Source of the DNA: Brevundimonas sp.
GTDB taxonomy: Bacteria > Pseudomonadota > Alphaproteobacteria > Caulobacterales > Caulobacteraceae
Reading direction: 5' to 3'
Assembly: GCA_027531145.1 (NCBI GenBank)
Contig: JAPZRF010000005.1
Coordinates: 1-46,362, forward strand
Length of the DNA: 46,362 nucleotides
The notes below the pieces were generated by a model. That model had not been told where the DNA came from. It searched no databases and saw nothing but the letters and a program-made list of their open reading frames with translations. The first letter of the stretch is position 1. Each line of letters opens with the position of its first letter. The translations under genes and the position numbers were made by a program. Of the stretch, positions 7,006 through 15,242 are shown one piece after another.

Positions 7006-9435
7006 GTGAAGCTGCCGGCTATCGAGATTCAGCAGAAGTGGTTTGTCGCGGCGGGCCTGGTCCTCCTCAGCGGCATCGCCCTGGCCGGCGTGATCGTGAC
7101 GATCTATGCGGCCTGGCTGTTCCACGACCTGCCCGACGCCACCGAGTTGGCGGACTATCGCCCGGCCACGGCCACGCGGGTGTTCGCCGCCGACGGTACC
7201 CTGATCGGTGAGTATTCCGAGGAGCGGCGGATCTACGTCTCCTATGACCAGATCCCCACGCCGGTGGTGCAGGCCTTCCTCGCGGCCGAGGACCGCAACT
7301 TCTTCCAGCACGGCGGGATCGATGTGTCGGGCATCGGCCGGGCCATGGCCAAGAACGTCTTCAACGTCCTGACGGGGCGGCGGCTGGAGGGTGGCTCGAC
7401 CATCACCCAGCAGGTCGCCAAGAACGTTTTGCTAACCAGCGAGTCGAGCCTCAACCGCAAGCTCAAGGAGGCCATCCTGGCCAGCCGCCTCGAGGCGACG
7501 CTGACCAAGGAACAGATCCTCGAACTGTATCTGAACGAGATCTTTCTCGGCTACCGCTCCTATGGGGTGGCCTCGGCCGCCTTCAACTACTTCGGCAAGT
7601 CGCTGAGCCAGCTATCGGTCGAGGAGGCAGCCTTCCTAGCTGCCCTGCCAAAGGGGCCGAACAACTATCACCCTGTCCGGCGCAATGAGGCCGCCAAGGC
7701 GCGGCGCGACTGGGTGCTGGGTGAGATGGCGGATAACCGTTTCATCACCCGCGAGGAGGCGACGGCGGCCCAGGCCCGGCCGCTGGTCACCCAGGAAGCG
7801 CCGCGCCGGGCCGAGTACCAGGACGCCGACTTCTTCGTCGAGGAAGCCCGTCGCCGCGCCATCGCCCTGTTCGGCGAGGCCCAGGTCAACCGCGGCGGCC
7901 TGTACATGCGCACGACCCTGGATCCAACCCTGCAGTCGGCCGCGCGCGAGGCCCTGATGCGTGGGCTGGAGCTGTACGACCGGCGTCACGGCTGGCGCGG
8001 TCCCTGGGGGACGACCGACTTCGGGCCGAACTGGCGCGAGGAGGCTGAGGCGCGGCAGGTTCCCCCTGAGCGCCGCACCTGGCTGGCGGCCGCGGTCGAG
8101 ACCGTGTCCGGGAACACCGTGCGCGTCCGTATCGCGCGCGACGACACCGCCGGCCTGATGGTCACAGCCGACGCCGCCTGGGCCAATGCCAACCGTCGCC
8201 TGCAGCGCGGCGACCTGATCTTCGTCGAGCTTCGCGACGGCCAGTATCTGCTGCGCCAGGTGCCGGCGGTGAACGGGGCGCTGGTCGCCATCGACCCACA
8301 AACCGGCCGGGTGCTGGCCATGGTCGGCGGGTACTCCTACGCCCTGTCCAGCTTCAACCGCGCCACCCAGGCGCGCCGCCAGCCCGGGTCCGCCTTCAAG
8401 CCGTTCGTCTACGCCACGGCGCTGGAGGGGGACTTCACCCCAGCTTCGATCGTGCTTGACGCGCCGATCAGTTTCCCGGGCGGCCCCAACGGGACGCGCT
8501 GGACGCCGCAGAACTACAGCCGCGAGTTCTATGGGCCCCAGACCCTGCGTCGCGGACTTGAGCTGTCCCGCAACGTCATGACGGTCCGCCTCGCCAACGA
8601 GGTCGGCATGACCCGGATCGTGCGCGACGCCGCCCGTTTCGGGATCGCTGACGATCTGCCGGCGAACCTCTCGGTGTCGCTCGGGGCCGGCGAGACCACG
8701 CCCTATCGCCTGACCGCCGCCTACGCCGCCTTCGTCAACGGTGGCCGGCGAATTGACCCCTATATGATCGAAGTCATGCAGGACCGGGACGGAGAGGCCG
8801 TCTACCGTGCCGACCGGCGCGACTGCCGCGCCTGCCGACGGGGCTTCAGCGGCCAGGAGTCGCCGCGCCTGACCCCGCGGGGCGAGCAGGTGATCGACCC
8901 GATCACCGCCTACCAGATCAGCTCCATGCTCGAGGGCGTGGTCCAGCGCGGCACCGCGGCCTCGGCCCGGGGCCTCGGGCGCTGGGTCGGCGGCAAGACC
9001 GGCACCACCAACGAATACCGTTCGGCCTGGTTTGTCGGCTTCACCACCGACATCGTCGTCGGGGTCTTCGTCGGCTTCGACGACAACCGACCGCTCGGCT
9101 CGGGCGAGGCGGGGGCATCGTCGGCGTTGCCGGTCTTCACCGAGTTCATGCGGACGGCGCTCGTCGAGCGCCCGGCGCGGCCCTTCGTGCGTCCGCGCAA
9201 CGCCATCTTCCGCACCGTGGACGGCATCGAGGAGGCTTTCCGCCCCGGCACCGAACGGGCGCAGGAAGAGGTGATCGTGGAGGAAGAGGCCGGCCCGCAG
9301 AGCTATAGCGACGTGCTGCGACGCGAGCAGGAGGCGGCCGGCCCGCCGGTCATCGTGCCGGCGGTGCCGGCCCAGCCGGCGACCCCGCCGCCGCCGGAGA
9401 AGCAGCCCGCCGAGGACCTCAGCGGCCTGTATTGA
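7006..9435 (+). CDS. mrcA: Penicillin-binding protein 1A (bifunctional transglycosylase/transpeptidase)
   Basis: This is an inner-membrane enzyme that polymerises lipid II and crosslinks peptidoglycan, 809 residues long. It starts with GTG at 7006, with GGAG six bases upstream. A single transmembrane anchor spans about 12-39. The glycosyltransferase-51 domain has the catalytic Glu95 in AAEDRNFFQHGGID and the second motif GGSTITQQ. The transpeptidase domain carries SAFK (Ser462, Lys465), SRN, and KTG at 664-666. The tail after about 740 is Pro/Glu-rich and low in complexity. An OB-like insertion (about 320-430) between the two domains is typical of the 1A class. It shares direction with the upstream amidase gene and is followed by prfB. 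All catalytic residues are present. Confidence 0.96.
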   Translation: MKLPAIEIQQKWFVAAGLVLLSGIALAGVIVTIYAAWLFHDLPDATELADYRPATATRVFAADGTLIGEYSEERRIYVSYDQIPTPVVQAFLAAEDRNFFQHGGIDVSGIGRAMAKNVFNVLTGRRLEGGSTITQQVAKNVLLTSESSLNRKLKEAILASRLEATLTKEQILELYLNEIFLGYRSYGVASAAFNYFGKSLSQLSVEEAAFLAALPKGPNNYHPVRRNEAAKARRDWVLGEMADNRFITREEATAAQARPLVTQEAPRRAEYQDADFFVEEARRRAIALFGEAQVNRGGLYMRTTLDPTLQSAAREALMRGLELYDRRHGWRGPWGTTDFGPNWREEAEARQVPPERRTWLAAAVETVSGNTVRVRIARDDTAGLMVTADAAWANANRRLQRGDLIFVELRDGQYLLRQVPAVNGALVAIDPQTGRVLAMVGGYSYALSSFNRATQARRQPGSAFKPFVYATALEGDFTPASIVLDAPISFPGGPNGTRWTPQNYSREFYGPQTLRRGLELSRNVMTVRLANEVGMTRIVRDAARFGIADDLPANLSVSLGAGETTPYRLTAAYAAFVNGGRRIDPYMIEVMQDRDGEAVYRADRRDCRACRRGFSGQESPRLTPRGEQVIDPITAYQISSMLEGVVQRGTAASARGLGRWVGGKTGTTNEYRSAWFVGFTTDIVVGVFVGFDDNRPLGSGEAGASSALPVFTEFMRTALVERPARPFVRPRNAIFRTVDGIEEAFRPGTERAQEEVIVEEEAGPQSYSDVLRREQEAAGPPVIVPAVPAQPATPPPPEKQPAEDLSGLY

Positions 9436-9503
9436 CCCGCACGGGCTTTCCCTCAGGGCCGGACCCCTCTATCTCGGGCCCTCGATCAGAACCGGAGTAA
9501 TCC

Positions 9504-10629
9504 ATGAGACTGGATGTCGAGGCCATGAAGGCCGACATCGAGCAGAGCGTCGCTCTGCTCAGGAGGCGCCTTTGACTGGGATATTGCACTCAGAAAGCTC
9601 GATGAGCTGAACGCCCGGGTCGAGGACCCGACCCTGTGGGACAATCCCGAACAGGCCCAAGCGGTGAGCCGCGAACGGTCGCGCCTGGAGGCCCAGATCA
9701 CCGCCGTGCGCCAGATGGAGACCGCCCTGGAGGAGGGCGTGATGCTGTCCGAGATGGCTGACGAGGAGGGCGACGAGGCCACCCTTGAGGAAGCGCGCGC
9801 CAGCCTGCGCGCTATCAAGGAGCGGGCCGCCCGCGCCGAGCTTGAGGCCTTGCTGTCCGGCGAGGCCGACGGCAATGACGCCTATCTGGAGGTCAACTCC
9901 GGGGCCGGCGGCACCGAGTCAAACGACTGGGCCGGCATGCTGCTGCGCATGTACACCCGCTGGGCCCGGGCGCACGGTTACGAGGTCGAGGTCGAGGCCG
10001 AGGAATCCGGCGAACAGGCCGGCATCAAGTCGGCGACGGTGCAGATCAGGGGGCCTAACGCGTACGGCTGGCTCAAGTCCGAGTCCGGGGTCCACCGACT
10101 GGTGCGCATCAGCCCGTTCGACGCCGCCGCCAAGCGGCATACATCCTTCGCCTCTGTCGGAGTCTCGCCGGTGGTTGACGACGCCATCGAGATCGAGATC
10201 AACCCGGCCGATGTGCGGACCGACACCTATCGGGCCTCCGGCGCGGGCGGCCAGCACGTCAACAAGACCGACTCGGCGGTGCGCCTGACGCACATCCCGA
10301 CCAACACGGTGGTGGCCTGCCAGGCCGGCCGCTCCCAGCATCAGAACCGCGACCAGGCATGGAAGATGCTGCGCGCGCGCCTGTATGAGCTGGAGCTGCA
10401 GAAGCGGGAGGCCGCCGCCCAAGCCCTGGCCGACGCCAAGACCGAGATTGGCTGGGGCCACCAGATCCGATCGTATGTGCTGCAGCCGTACCAGATGGTG
10501 AAGGACCTGCGCACCAATGTGGAGACGTCCGACACCCAGGGCGTGCTCGACGGCGACCTTGACGCCTTCATGGGTGCCGCCCTGGCTGCCCGGGTCGGTG
10601 CCACGCGCGGCTCCACGGCGGAAGAGTAG
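9504..10629 (+). CDS. prfB: Peptide chain release factor 2, with programmed +1 frameshift
   Basis: This factor terminates translation at UGA and UAA. The reading frame starts at ATG 9504 (GGAG eight bases before it) and runs 23 codons to CTT at 9570-9572, where an in-frame TGA follows. Translation resumes in the +1 frame with GAC at 9574, giving [16 protein letters not shown] and a 374-residue protein. SPF, which reads the stop codon, and GGQ, in [13 protein letters not shown], are both intact. The frameshift is the classic RF2 autoregulation: when RF2 is scarce, ribosomes pause at TGA and slip. Automated calls often begin at the internal GTG at 9664 and lose about 53 residues. An interspersed repeat with terminal hairpins follows the stop and may end transcription. 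Confidence 0.96.
9561..9576 (+). promoter_or_regulatory. RF2 recoding site
   Basis: The site reads AGGAGG CGC CTT TGA C. An internal Shine-Dalgarno (9561-9566) sits three bases before the slippery CTT, and the stop TGA is followed by C, the weakest termination context. All three elements match the known prfB recoding signal; E. coli uses AGGGGG and CTTTGAC. Confidence 0.93.
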
Positions 10630-10647
10630 GGGGCGCGTACGCGTTTT

Positions 10648-10782
10648 CCCTCCCCCTCGGGGGAGTGTGTCTGAGGCCGAAGGCCGACGACGGGTGGCGC
10701 GGCGCGGCTGACCTGGCGCTTGTGTCGCCTCGCCCGCCCCACCCGGCCCTTCGGGCCACCCTCCCCTTGAAGGGGAGGGAAA
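10648..10782. repeat. Interspersed intergenic repeat, copy A
   Basis: This 135-base element begins CCCTCCCCCTCGGGGGAG and ends with the perfect hairpin CCCTCCCCTT-G-AAGGGGAGGG (10759-10779). Between them lie GTCTGAGGCCGAAGGCCG and the hairpin GGCCCTTCGGGCC. A clearly related copy lies in the opposite orientation at 41745-41885. It fills the gap between the convergent prfB and bactofilin genes, where its terminal hairpins could act as a two-way terminator. No ORF or transposase is associated. Confidence 0.85.
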
Positions 10783-10797
10783 CCGTTGCAGTCGGCC

Positions 10798-11376
10798 TTA
10801 GCCGGCCGGCTTCATGTCGATGACGGTGGCAGCGGGAGCCTGGGGCAGTTCCGGGGCCGCCGGTGCCGCAGGGATCGATGGCGGCGTCGGGGCGGCGGCG
10901 GGCTTCGGGGCCTCGCGACGGCCCTGCAGCACCCGGCCCTGGAAGTAGGCACCGATGTCGATCGACAGCTGCTCGGCGGTGATGTCGCCGTCGACATAGG
11001 CGGTCGAGACCAGCTTGACCTGCTTGCCCGAGACGGCACCGACGATGCGGCCGCGGACCTCGATGTAGTCAGCGCTGACGCCGCCTTCGATGGCCCCGGT
11101 CTCGCCGATGTTGAGACGGCCGACCTTCACGTCACCTTTCACCTGGCCGTCGATCTGCAGGTCGCCCTGGCCGCTGACATTGCCCTCGAAGGTCAGGTCC
11201 GAAGACAGCGTTGACAGGCCGCGGGCGGGCGCGGGGGCCGGTGACGGCACCGCGGCAGGACTTGGGGCCACGCGGGCGGTCTGGCCGGGGGCCGGGAGGT
11301 CCGGCAGCGGCGGGATCGGCATCGGCGAGGCCTGACGCTCCGGAGTCGGGGCTTTGGACTTATTGAACAAGTTCAT
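10798..11376 (-). CDS. bacA: Bactofilin
   Basis: This is a cytoskeletal protein that polymerises without nucleotides and scaffolds cell-wall enzymes on the inner face of the membrane. The 192-residue product has a short N-terminus (MNLFNKSK) that may help membrane contact, a Pro/Ala-rich linker (to about 52), the central right-handed beta-helix (about 55-150, with repeats such as GQGDLQIDGQVKGDVKVG and GAIEGGVSADYIEVRG), and a Pro/Ala-rich tail. This layout is typical of BacA. Its start lies inside the 3' end of the M23 peptidase gene (17-base overlap), so the two are translated together. In Hyphomonas and Caulobacter relatives a bactofilin pairs with such a peptidase for stalk or bud growth, and the same partnership is likely here. 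Confidence 0.92.
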   Translation of the reverse strand: MNLFNKSKAPTPERQASPMPIPPLPDLPAPGQTARVAPSPAAVPSPAPAPARGLSTLSSDLTFEGNVSGQGDLQIDGQVKGDVKVGRLNIGETGAIEGGVSADYIEVRGRIVGAVSGKQVKLVSTAYVDGDITAEQLSIDIGAYFQGRVLQGRREAPKPAAAPTPPSIPAAPAAPELPQAPAATVIDMKPAG

Positions 11377-12499
11377 CTCCTGCGCGGATGAAGCGGGCGG
11401 GGTTCTGGGGGCGGCCGTTCATCCAAACTTCATAATGCAGGTGAACGCCGGTGGATCGACCGGTTGTGCCCATGCCACCGAGGCGCTGTCCGAGCGCGAT
11501 TCGCTGGCCGGGCTGGACGGCGATGGAGTTCAGGTGGGCGTAGCGCGTCTTGAAACCGTCCCCATGGTCTAGCTCAACGGTCTTGCCATAACCTGAACGA
11601 ACGCCGGCGAAGGCGACCACGCCGGGTGCCGTGGCGAGGATCGGCGTGTTGAGCGGCGCGGCAAAGTCCTGGCCCTGGTGCAGGGCCGGGCGGCGACTGA
11701 AGGGGTCAAAGCGGAGGCCGAAGCCGGAGGTGGTGCGTGCCTCGGCGGGGCGGCCGAAGGGGAGGGCCGAGGCGGCGTCGGCGAGGCCGCGCATCTCGGT
11801 CAGGTCATCGGCGGCGCGCTGGATCCTGGCCGCGAACGCCTCGTCGACGTCCAGGACGGCGGCCAGGGCTTCCGGATCGTCGCCCTGGACCAGCGGCCCG
11901 CCCAGCGCGGCGGAGGCGTCAAAGTAGGCGGATGGGTTCAGACCGGCGAGACGGAAGGCGAGGCGCAGGCGTTCCGCCCGGCTCTCGGCGAAGCCCTCGG
12001 CCCGGGCAAGCAGCCGCTCCTGGTCCAGCTTGACCGCGGCGATGCGTACGACCGGATTGGCGGTCTCCATCGGTGGGGCGGGGCGCAGTGCCGTCTCGGC
12101 TCCCTGGACGTCGCGGAACATGCCCATGACGTTGACCAGCGCCGCGTGACGCCGCTCGACCATGACGGCCGTCTCCTCGAGAGAGCCGGTCGTCGAGGAC
12201 ATGCGCAGCACGGCGCTGTCGAGGCGGGCCTGGAGGTCGGCGTTCACTCGTTCCGAAGCGGCGCGGGCGCGGGCCACGGCATCGTCGGCCTGGCTCTGGT
12301 AGGCAAGATTGAACAGGAAGCCGCCGCTGGCGATCAGGGCCCAGATGCCGCCGATCATGGCCACCGCCGCGAGCGCCATCTGGCGCCCGGTGGTCAGGAC
12401 ATAGCCCCGGATCTCGCCATGAGACCGGATATAGAGGTGCCTCTCGGGGAACCAGATATCCGCGAGCAGACGACGACGAGGCTCGGACGAATTACTCAT
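11360..12499 (-). CDS. Bactofilin-linked M23 peptidoglycan peptidase (LmdC-like)
   Basis: This is a membrane-bound endopeptidase that cuts peptidoglycan crosslinks. The start is set at ATG 12499 (MSNSSEPRRRLL), which has a G-rich ribosome site; the longer frame adds 17 unlikely residues. The 379-residue protein has a cytoplasmic N-terminus (about 1-38), a transmembrane helix (about 40-65), a periplasmic helical or coiled-coil region (about 70-150), a linker and the LytM domain. The zinc motif HQGQD (His274, Asp278) and HLH (353-355) are complete, so it should be active, unlike degenerate LytM activators. It is the first gene of a two-gene unit with bactofilin. Known LmdC has this topology and its cytoplasmic tail binds the bactofilin polymer; that contact is inferred here. 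Confidence 0.9.
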   Translation of the reverse strand: MSNSSEPRRRLLADIWFPERHLYIRSHGEIRGYVLTTGRQMALAAVAMIGGIWALIASGGFLFNLAYQSQADDAVARARAASERVNADLQARLDSAVLRMSSTTGSLEETAVMVERRHAALVNVMGMFRDVQGAETALRPAPPMETANPVVRIAAVKLDQERLLARAEGFAESRAERLRLAFRLAGLNPSAYFDASAALGGPLVQGDDPEALAAVLDVDEAFAARIQRAADDLTEMRGLADAASALPFGRPAEARTTSGFGLRFDPFSRRPALHQGQDFAAPLNTPILATAPGVVAFAGVRSGYGKTVELDHGDGFKTRYAHLNSIAVQPGQRIALGQRLGGMGTTGRSTGVHLHYEVWMNGRPQNPARFIRAGDELVQ

Positions 12500-12660
12500 G
12501 CACACCCCCCGGACGCCGGGAGTTATCCCGAATGCCGTTCGCAGGGGCAAGAGTGTTCACGAACAGTTAACCATCATTTCGGCGTCGCAACGACTGGCAC
12601 CCGAGCCAGCGCGCCGCATTTTCCCCAGACGGGAGAAGATTCGCGCCGGCTAGGTGAGGT

Positions 12661-13125
12661 CTAGCCGCGCAGGGCGGCGAGCACAGCCTCGGCGTGGCCC
12701 TTGACCGAGACCTTGCGCCACGCCTCCCGAACGGTCCCGTCGGGCCCGATCAGGAAGGTGGCCCGCTCTATGCCCATATAGGACTTGCCGTACATGCTCT
12801 TCTCGACCCAGACGCCGTAGCGCTCGCACACGTCGTCCGTTTCGTCCGAGGCGAGGATGACCTGCAGGCCGTACCTGGCCTTGAAGCGGTCCAGCTTCTT
12901 CACCGGGTCCTTCGACACCCCGACCACGACCGCGCCCGCGGCGCGGAAGGCGGGGACATGGTCGGTGAAGTCCTTCGCCTCGTTGGTGCAGCCGGGCGTG
13001 TCGGCCTTGGGATAGAAGTACAGCACCACCGACGACCCGGCATGGTCGGCGAGACGGAAGCGGTTGCCATTGTCGGCGGGCAGGTCGACGGCGGGAGCCG
13101 CGACGCCGGGGGTGATATCGGGCAT
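12661..13125 (-). CDS. bcp: Peroxiredoxin Bcp/PrxQ
   Basis: This is a cytoplasmic thiol peroxidase that reduces hydrogen peroxide and organic hydroperoxides using thioredoxin. The product is 154 residues, normal for the family. The peroxidatic cysteine is Cys46 in TPGCTNEA, followed by the fold motifs VVGVSKD and TFLIGPDG. E. coli Bcp has a resolving cysteine five residues after the first; here that position is not Cys. A second Cys lies in DDVCERYG near residue 98, so resolution must be by that cysteine or by an outside thiol. It is flanked by cell-wall genes with no clear operon link: about 90 bases separate it from the MltB-like gene upstream. Confidence 0.93.
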   Translation of the reverse strand: MPDITPGVAAPAVDLPADNGNRFRLADHAGSSVVLYFYPKADTPGCTNEAKDFTDHVPAFRAAGAVVVGVSKDPVKKLDRFKARYGLQVILASDETDDVCERYGVWVEKSMYGKSYMGIERATFLIGPDGTVREAWRKVSVKGHAEAVLAALRG

Positions 13126-13214
13126 GAAGGCCTCCTCAGATCTGGTGCGGTCGCCTTAGCCGCTGGCGCGCTCGCCCGCACCCGCGCTGTCGTCGCAGCG
13201 AAGTCCGTAACGGG

Positions 13215-14507
13215 TCAGGGCACCAGGGTGATCAGTTCGTCGGCGAGGGTGGCCGACAGATAGCCGTCGGGCGTCCGGCCCTCGACCGTCTGCCAGCGCC
13301 TCAGCGCCGCCCTGGTGTTGGCCCCCACCACCCCGTCGATGCCTCGGGTATCGAAGCCAAGTGCCGTCAGGGCGCGCTGGGCCCCGATGCGCTGCTCGCG
13401 CGACAGGGGGGTATCGTCCGGCCAGGCCGCGACGAGGGGCGGCTTGCCCTTGATCCCGTCGGCGGTCAGGCCGATGGCGAGGGCGTAGCTGACCGAATTG
13501 TTGTAGGCGCGAATGACATAGTGGTTGGGCAGGGCCAGAAAGGCCGGGCCGCCGGCTCCCTGGGGCAGCAGGATTGCGGCTCCCTCGGCCGCCTCGGCCT
13601 CGGTCGGAGCGTCGCCGCCCGCGAGCCGGACGCCGCGCCCGGCCCAGAAGCTCCACGGATGACGCGGCCCCTCCGCCTCGGCATAGTCGAAGCCCGCTGG
13701 CAGGATCACCTCGTAGCCCCACGTCTGGCCGCGCTTCCAGCCGGCGTTGGCCAGCAGGTTGGCAGCAGAGGCGAGAGCGTCGGCCTGCGAGCCCCAGATA
13801 TCGACCTGGCCGTCGCCGTCCTGGTCGATGCCCAGGCGCAGGTAGTTGTCAGGCATGAACTGGGTCTGGCCCATAGCGCCGGCCCAGCTGCCCTTCAGCC
13901 CGGCGCGGTCGCGACGGCCGTCGATGACGATGTCGAGCGCGTGCTTCAGCTGGCCCTCGGCCCAGTCCCGGCGGCGGCCCTCCCAAGCGAGGGTGGCGAG
14001 CGAGCGGATCACGTCCATGTCGCCCTGCACCCGACCGAAGGAGCTCTCCTGGGCCCAGATGGCGACGAGGATCTCGGCCGGCACCCCGAAACGCCGGGTC
14101 ACCTCCCAAGGCACCGCGTCGGTGCGGCGGCGCGCCTCGGCGACACGGGCGGCGCTGACGGCGTTCTGGATGTAGGCTCCTGGCGGTCGCGAGAACTCCG
14201 GCTGGTTGCCGTCGAGGCGGATCACCGTGGTGTCCGGCGTCAGGCCCTCCAGCTGGGCGGCGTAGGCGGCGCGGCGATCCCCGCCGTGGCGGGCGAGGAA
14301 GCCCGCCTTCCAAGTGTCGAAGTCGACCGCATCGCGCGCCGCCGGGGCCGGGACTTGAGCCTGAGCCTGAGCCGGTCTGGCGACAGGCGCTGCGGCTGCG
14401 GGCGTCTGCGGCTGCCCCACGAGAACCGGCAGCGGCGGCGGCTCCGGCAGCATGGGCGCACAGGCCGCGACGGACACGATGAGGAGCAGGCGGAGACGAA
14501 GGCGCAT
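13215..14507 (-). CDS. Lytic murein transglycosylase, MltB family, lipoprotein with peptidoglycan-binding domain
   Basis: This enzyme cleaves the MurNAc-GlcNAc bond with formation of 1,6-anhydroMurNAc. The product is 430 residues. The N-terminus MRLRLRLLLIVSVAAC has a lipobox (VAAC), so it is probably an outer-membrane lipoprotein. After a Pro/Ala linker comes the SLT_2 domain (about 65-360) with the catalytic Glu in AQESSFGRVQGD and the substrate-site run MGQTQFMPDNY. A PG_binding_1 domain (about 370-430, TALGFDTRGIDGVVGANT) completes it. Both parts are intact. The gene stands alone, with the tRNA-like gene and rpmJ upstream on the other strand. Confidence 0.93.
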   Translation of the reverse strand: MRLRLRLLLIVSVAACAPMLPEPPPLPVLVGQPQTPAAAAPVARPAQAQAQVPAPAARDAVDFDTWKAGFLARHGGDRRAAYAAQLEGLTPDTTVIRLDGNQPEFSRPPGAYIQNAVSAARVAEARRRTDAVPWEVTRRFGVPAEILVAIWAQESSFGRVQGDMDVIRSLATLAWEGRRRDWAEGQLKHALDIVIDGRRDRAGLKGSWAGAMGQTQFMPDNYLRLGIDQDGDGQVDIWGSQADALASAANLLANAGWKRGQTWGYEVILPAGFDYAEAEGPRHPWSFWAGRGVRLAGGDAPTEAEAAEGAAILLPQGAGGPAFLALPNHYVIRAYNNSVSYALAIGLTADGIKGKPPLVAAWPDDTPLSREQRIGAQRALTALGFDTRGIDGVVGANTRAALRRWQTVEGRTPDGYLSATLADELITLVP

Positions 14508-14629
14508 ACGCCCAGTTTAGGCTGCTTCGAGGCGATTGCCGACCTCACAGATGCGCGAGCGGAACGTCGCCTGCCCGGGGAGTCGCCCACGCCCTTCTCG
14601 CCTGCCGGGCGGGTAAACCTTCTTTCAGG

Positions 14630-14659
14630 TTGCGTCAGCCTGTCGCAGGTGGCTATGCG
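14630..14659 (+). promoter_or_regulatory. Possible promoter for the tRNA-like gene
   Basis: TTGCGT (14630-14635) and TATGCG (14654-14659) are 18 bases apart. Transcription would start near 14666, leaving a leader of about ten bases before the tRNA-like sequence. The match to sigma-70 elements is moderate. Confidence 0.35.
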
Positions 14660-14675
14660 CGGACCTGCATTCAGC

Positions 14676-14752
14676 GGCCTGGTGGCGGAGTGGCGACGCG
14701 GCGGGGGTGCAACCCCGCAGACCCTCCGTTCGACCCGGAGGCCAGGCCTCCA
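14676..14752 (+). tRNA. tRNA-Cys(GCA)-like gene with two extra bases
   Basis: The 77 bases fold as a cloverleaf. The acceptor arms are GGCCTGG and CCAGGCC, followed by U73 and an encoded CCA. The D-arm is GCGG with ACGC around AGTGGCG. The anticodon stem is GCGGG with CCCGC, the variable loop is AGACC, and the T-arm is CTCCG-TTCGACC-CGGAG, a perfect consensus. The anticodon loop contains U-GCA-A, the tRNA-Cys anticodon, and U73 is a CysRS identity base. Two things are wrong for a normal tRNA: the anticodon loop has eight bases (GGTGCAAC), or six if the outer G-C pair closes, and one extra G separates the T-stem from the acceptor strand, allowing an 8-bp acceptor with a T-G pair. It is either a decayed extra copy or a specialised tRNA. 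The open frame across it is an antisense shadow. Confidence 0.6.
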
Positions 14753-14817
14753 TCCTGATGCAGTCCGTTATGACTATGGACACCCGTTGATTCAGGGCGG
14801 GGCGGGGCTTTCGGGTG

Positions 14818-14846
14818 TTGACCTCGCTGTCCCGGCTATCTATACG
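14818..14846 (+). promoter_or_regulatory. Strong sigma-70 promoter for rpmJ
   Basis: TTGACC (14818-14823), a 17-base spacer and TATACG (14841-14846) form one of the best promoter matches in the window. Transcription would start near 14853 and give a leader of about 60 bases before rpmJ. The -35 overlaps the right arm of an inverted repeat, ACACCCG/CGGGTGT (14780-14818). Confidence 0.6.
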
Positions 14847-14911
14847 CCCCCTCTCGCCGCGGGGTCCGACCGGGCGGCTTTTCTATTTTCGCTTTCGAGG
14901 CCCTGACCACC

Positions 14912-15037
14912 ATGAAGGTCCGTAGCTCGCTGAAGTCGCTGAAGACCCGCCATCGCGACTGCAAGGTCGTGCGCCGCAAGGGCCGGGTCTACGTCATCAA
15001 CAAGACCGACCCGCGCTTCAAGGCCAAGCAGGGCTGA
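14912..15037 (+). CDS. rpmJ: 50S ribosomal protein L36, zinc-free type
   Basis: A 41-residue basic protein, [17 protein letters not shown] onward, ending DPRFKAKQG. It binds 23S rRNA in the large subunit. The zinc-binding L36 form has a C-x2-C-x12-C-x4-H set; only one Cys (residue 17) remains here, so this is the zinc-independent form common in Alphaproteobacteria. It has its own strong promoter and a clean intrinsic terminator 69 bases after the stop, so it is a single-gene transcription unit. Confidence 0.95.
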   Translation: MKVRSSLKSLKTRHRDCKVVRRKGRVYVINKTDPRFKAKQG

Positions 15038-15105
15038 GGCCTTCGCGGCGGGTGACCGTGCGCGGCGCTCGTTGCAGCCCGGGTCCGATCGCCGGGTTAT
15101 CCCAA

Positions 15106-15133
15106 GGCTGCGGAGATGATCCGCAGCCTTTTT
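15106..15133 (+). terminator. Rho-independent terminator of rpmJ
   Basis: A perfect 9-bp stem, GGCTGCGGA with TCCGCAGCC, and a five-base loop (GATGA), followed directly by five T residues (15129-15133). Confidence 0.95.
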
Positions 15134-15242
15134 CGTGTTGGTCGTTGAGCCCGCCCGGCGGTGGCGCTAACCGGGACGCCGATCTGCCCGCCGGCCGCGC
15201 CGCGGGCTGCACAGACGGGCCAAGCGCCCCAGAGGAGTTGAG

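Noticed and set aside
9573..9575. In-frame TGA in prfB suggesting a pseudogene
   Set aside because: It is the RF2 programmed frameshift, with the upstream AGGAGG, CTT and TGA-C context.
12555..12570. GTTCA-N6-GTTAA upstream of the M23 gene, resembling the box of the Arg/Glu-repeat genes
   Set aside because: One half-site has a mismatch, the orientation is opposite to the gene, and the sequence is also part of a different dyad, so it is too weak to claim.
14780..14818. Inverted repeat ACACCCG/CGGGTGT as a terminator for the tRNA-like gene
   Set aside because: The loop is 25 bases long, there is no T-run, and the right arm overlaps the rpmJ -35, so the pairing may be incidental.
13521..14906. 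A 461-codon frame opposite the MltB gene that runs through the tRNA-like sequence
   Set aside because: It is antisense to a gene with intact domains and gives no recognisable protein; it only confirmed the base reading across the tRNA-like gene.
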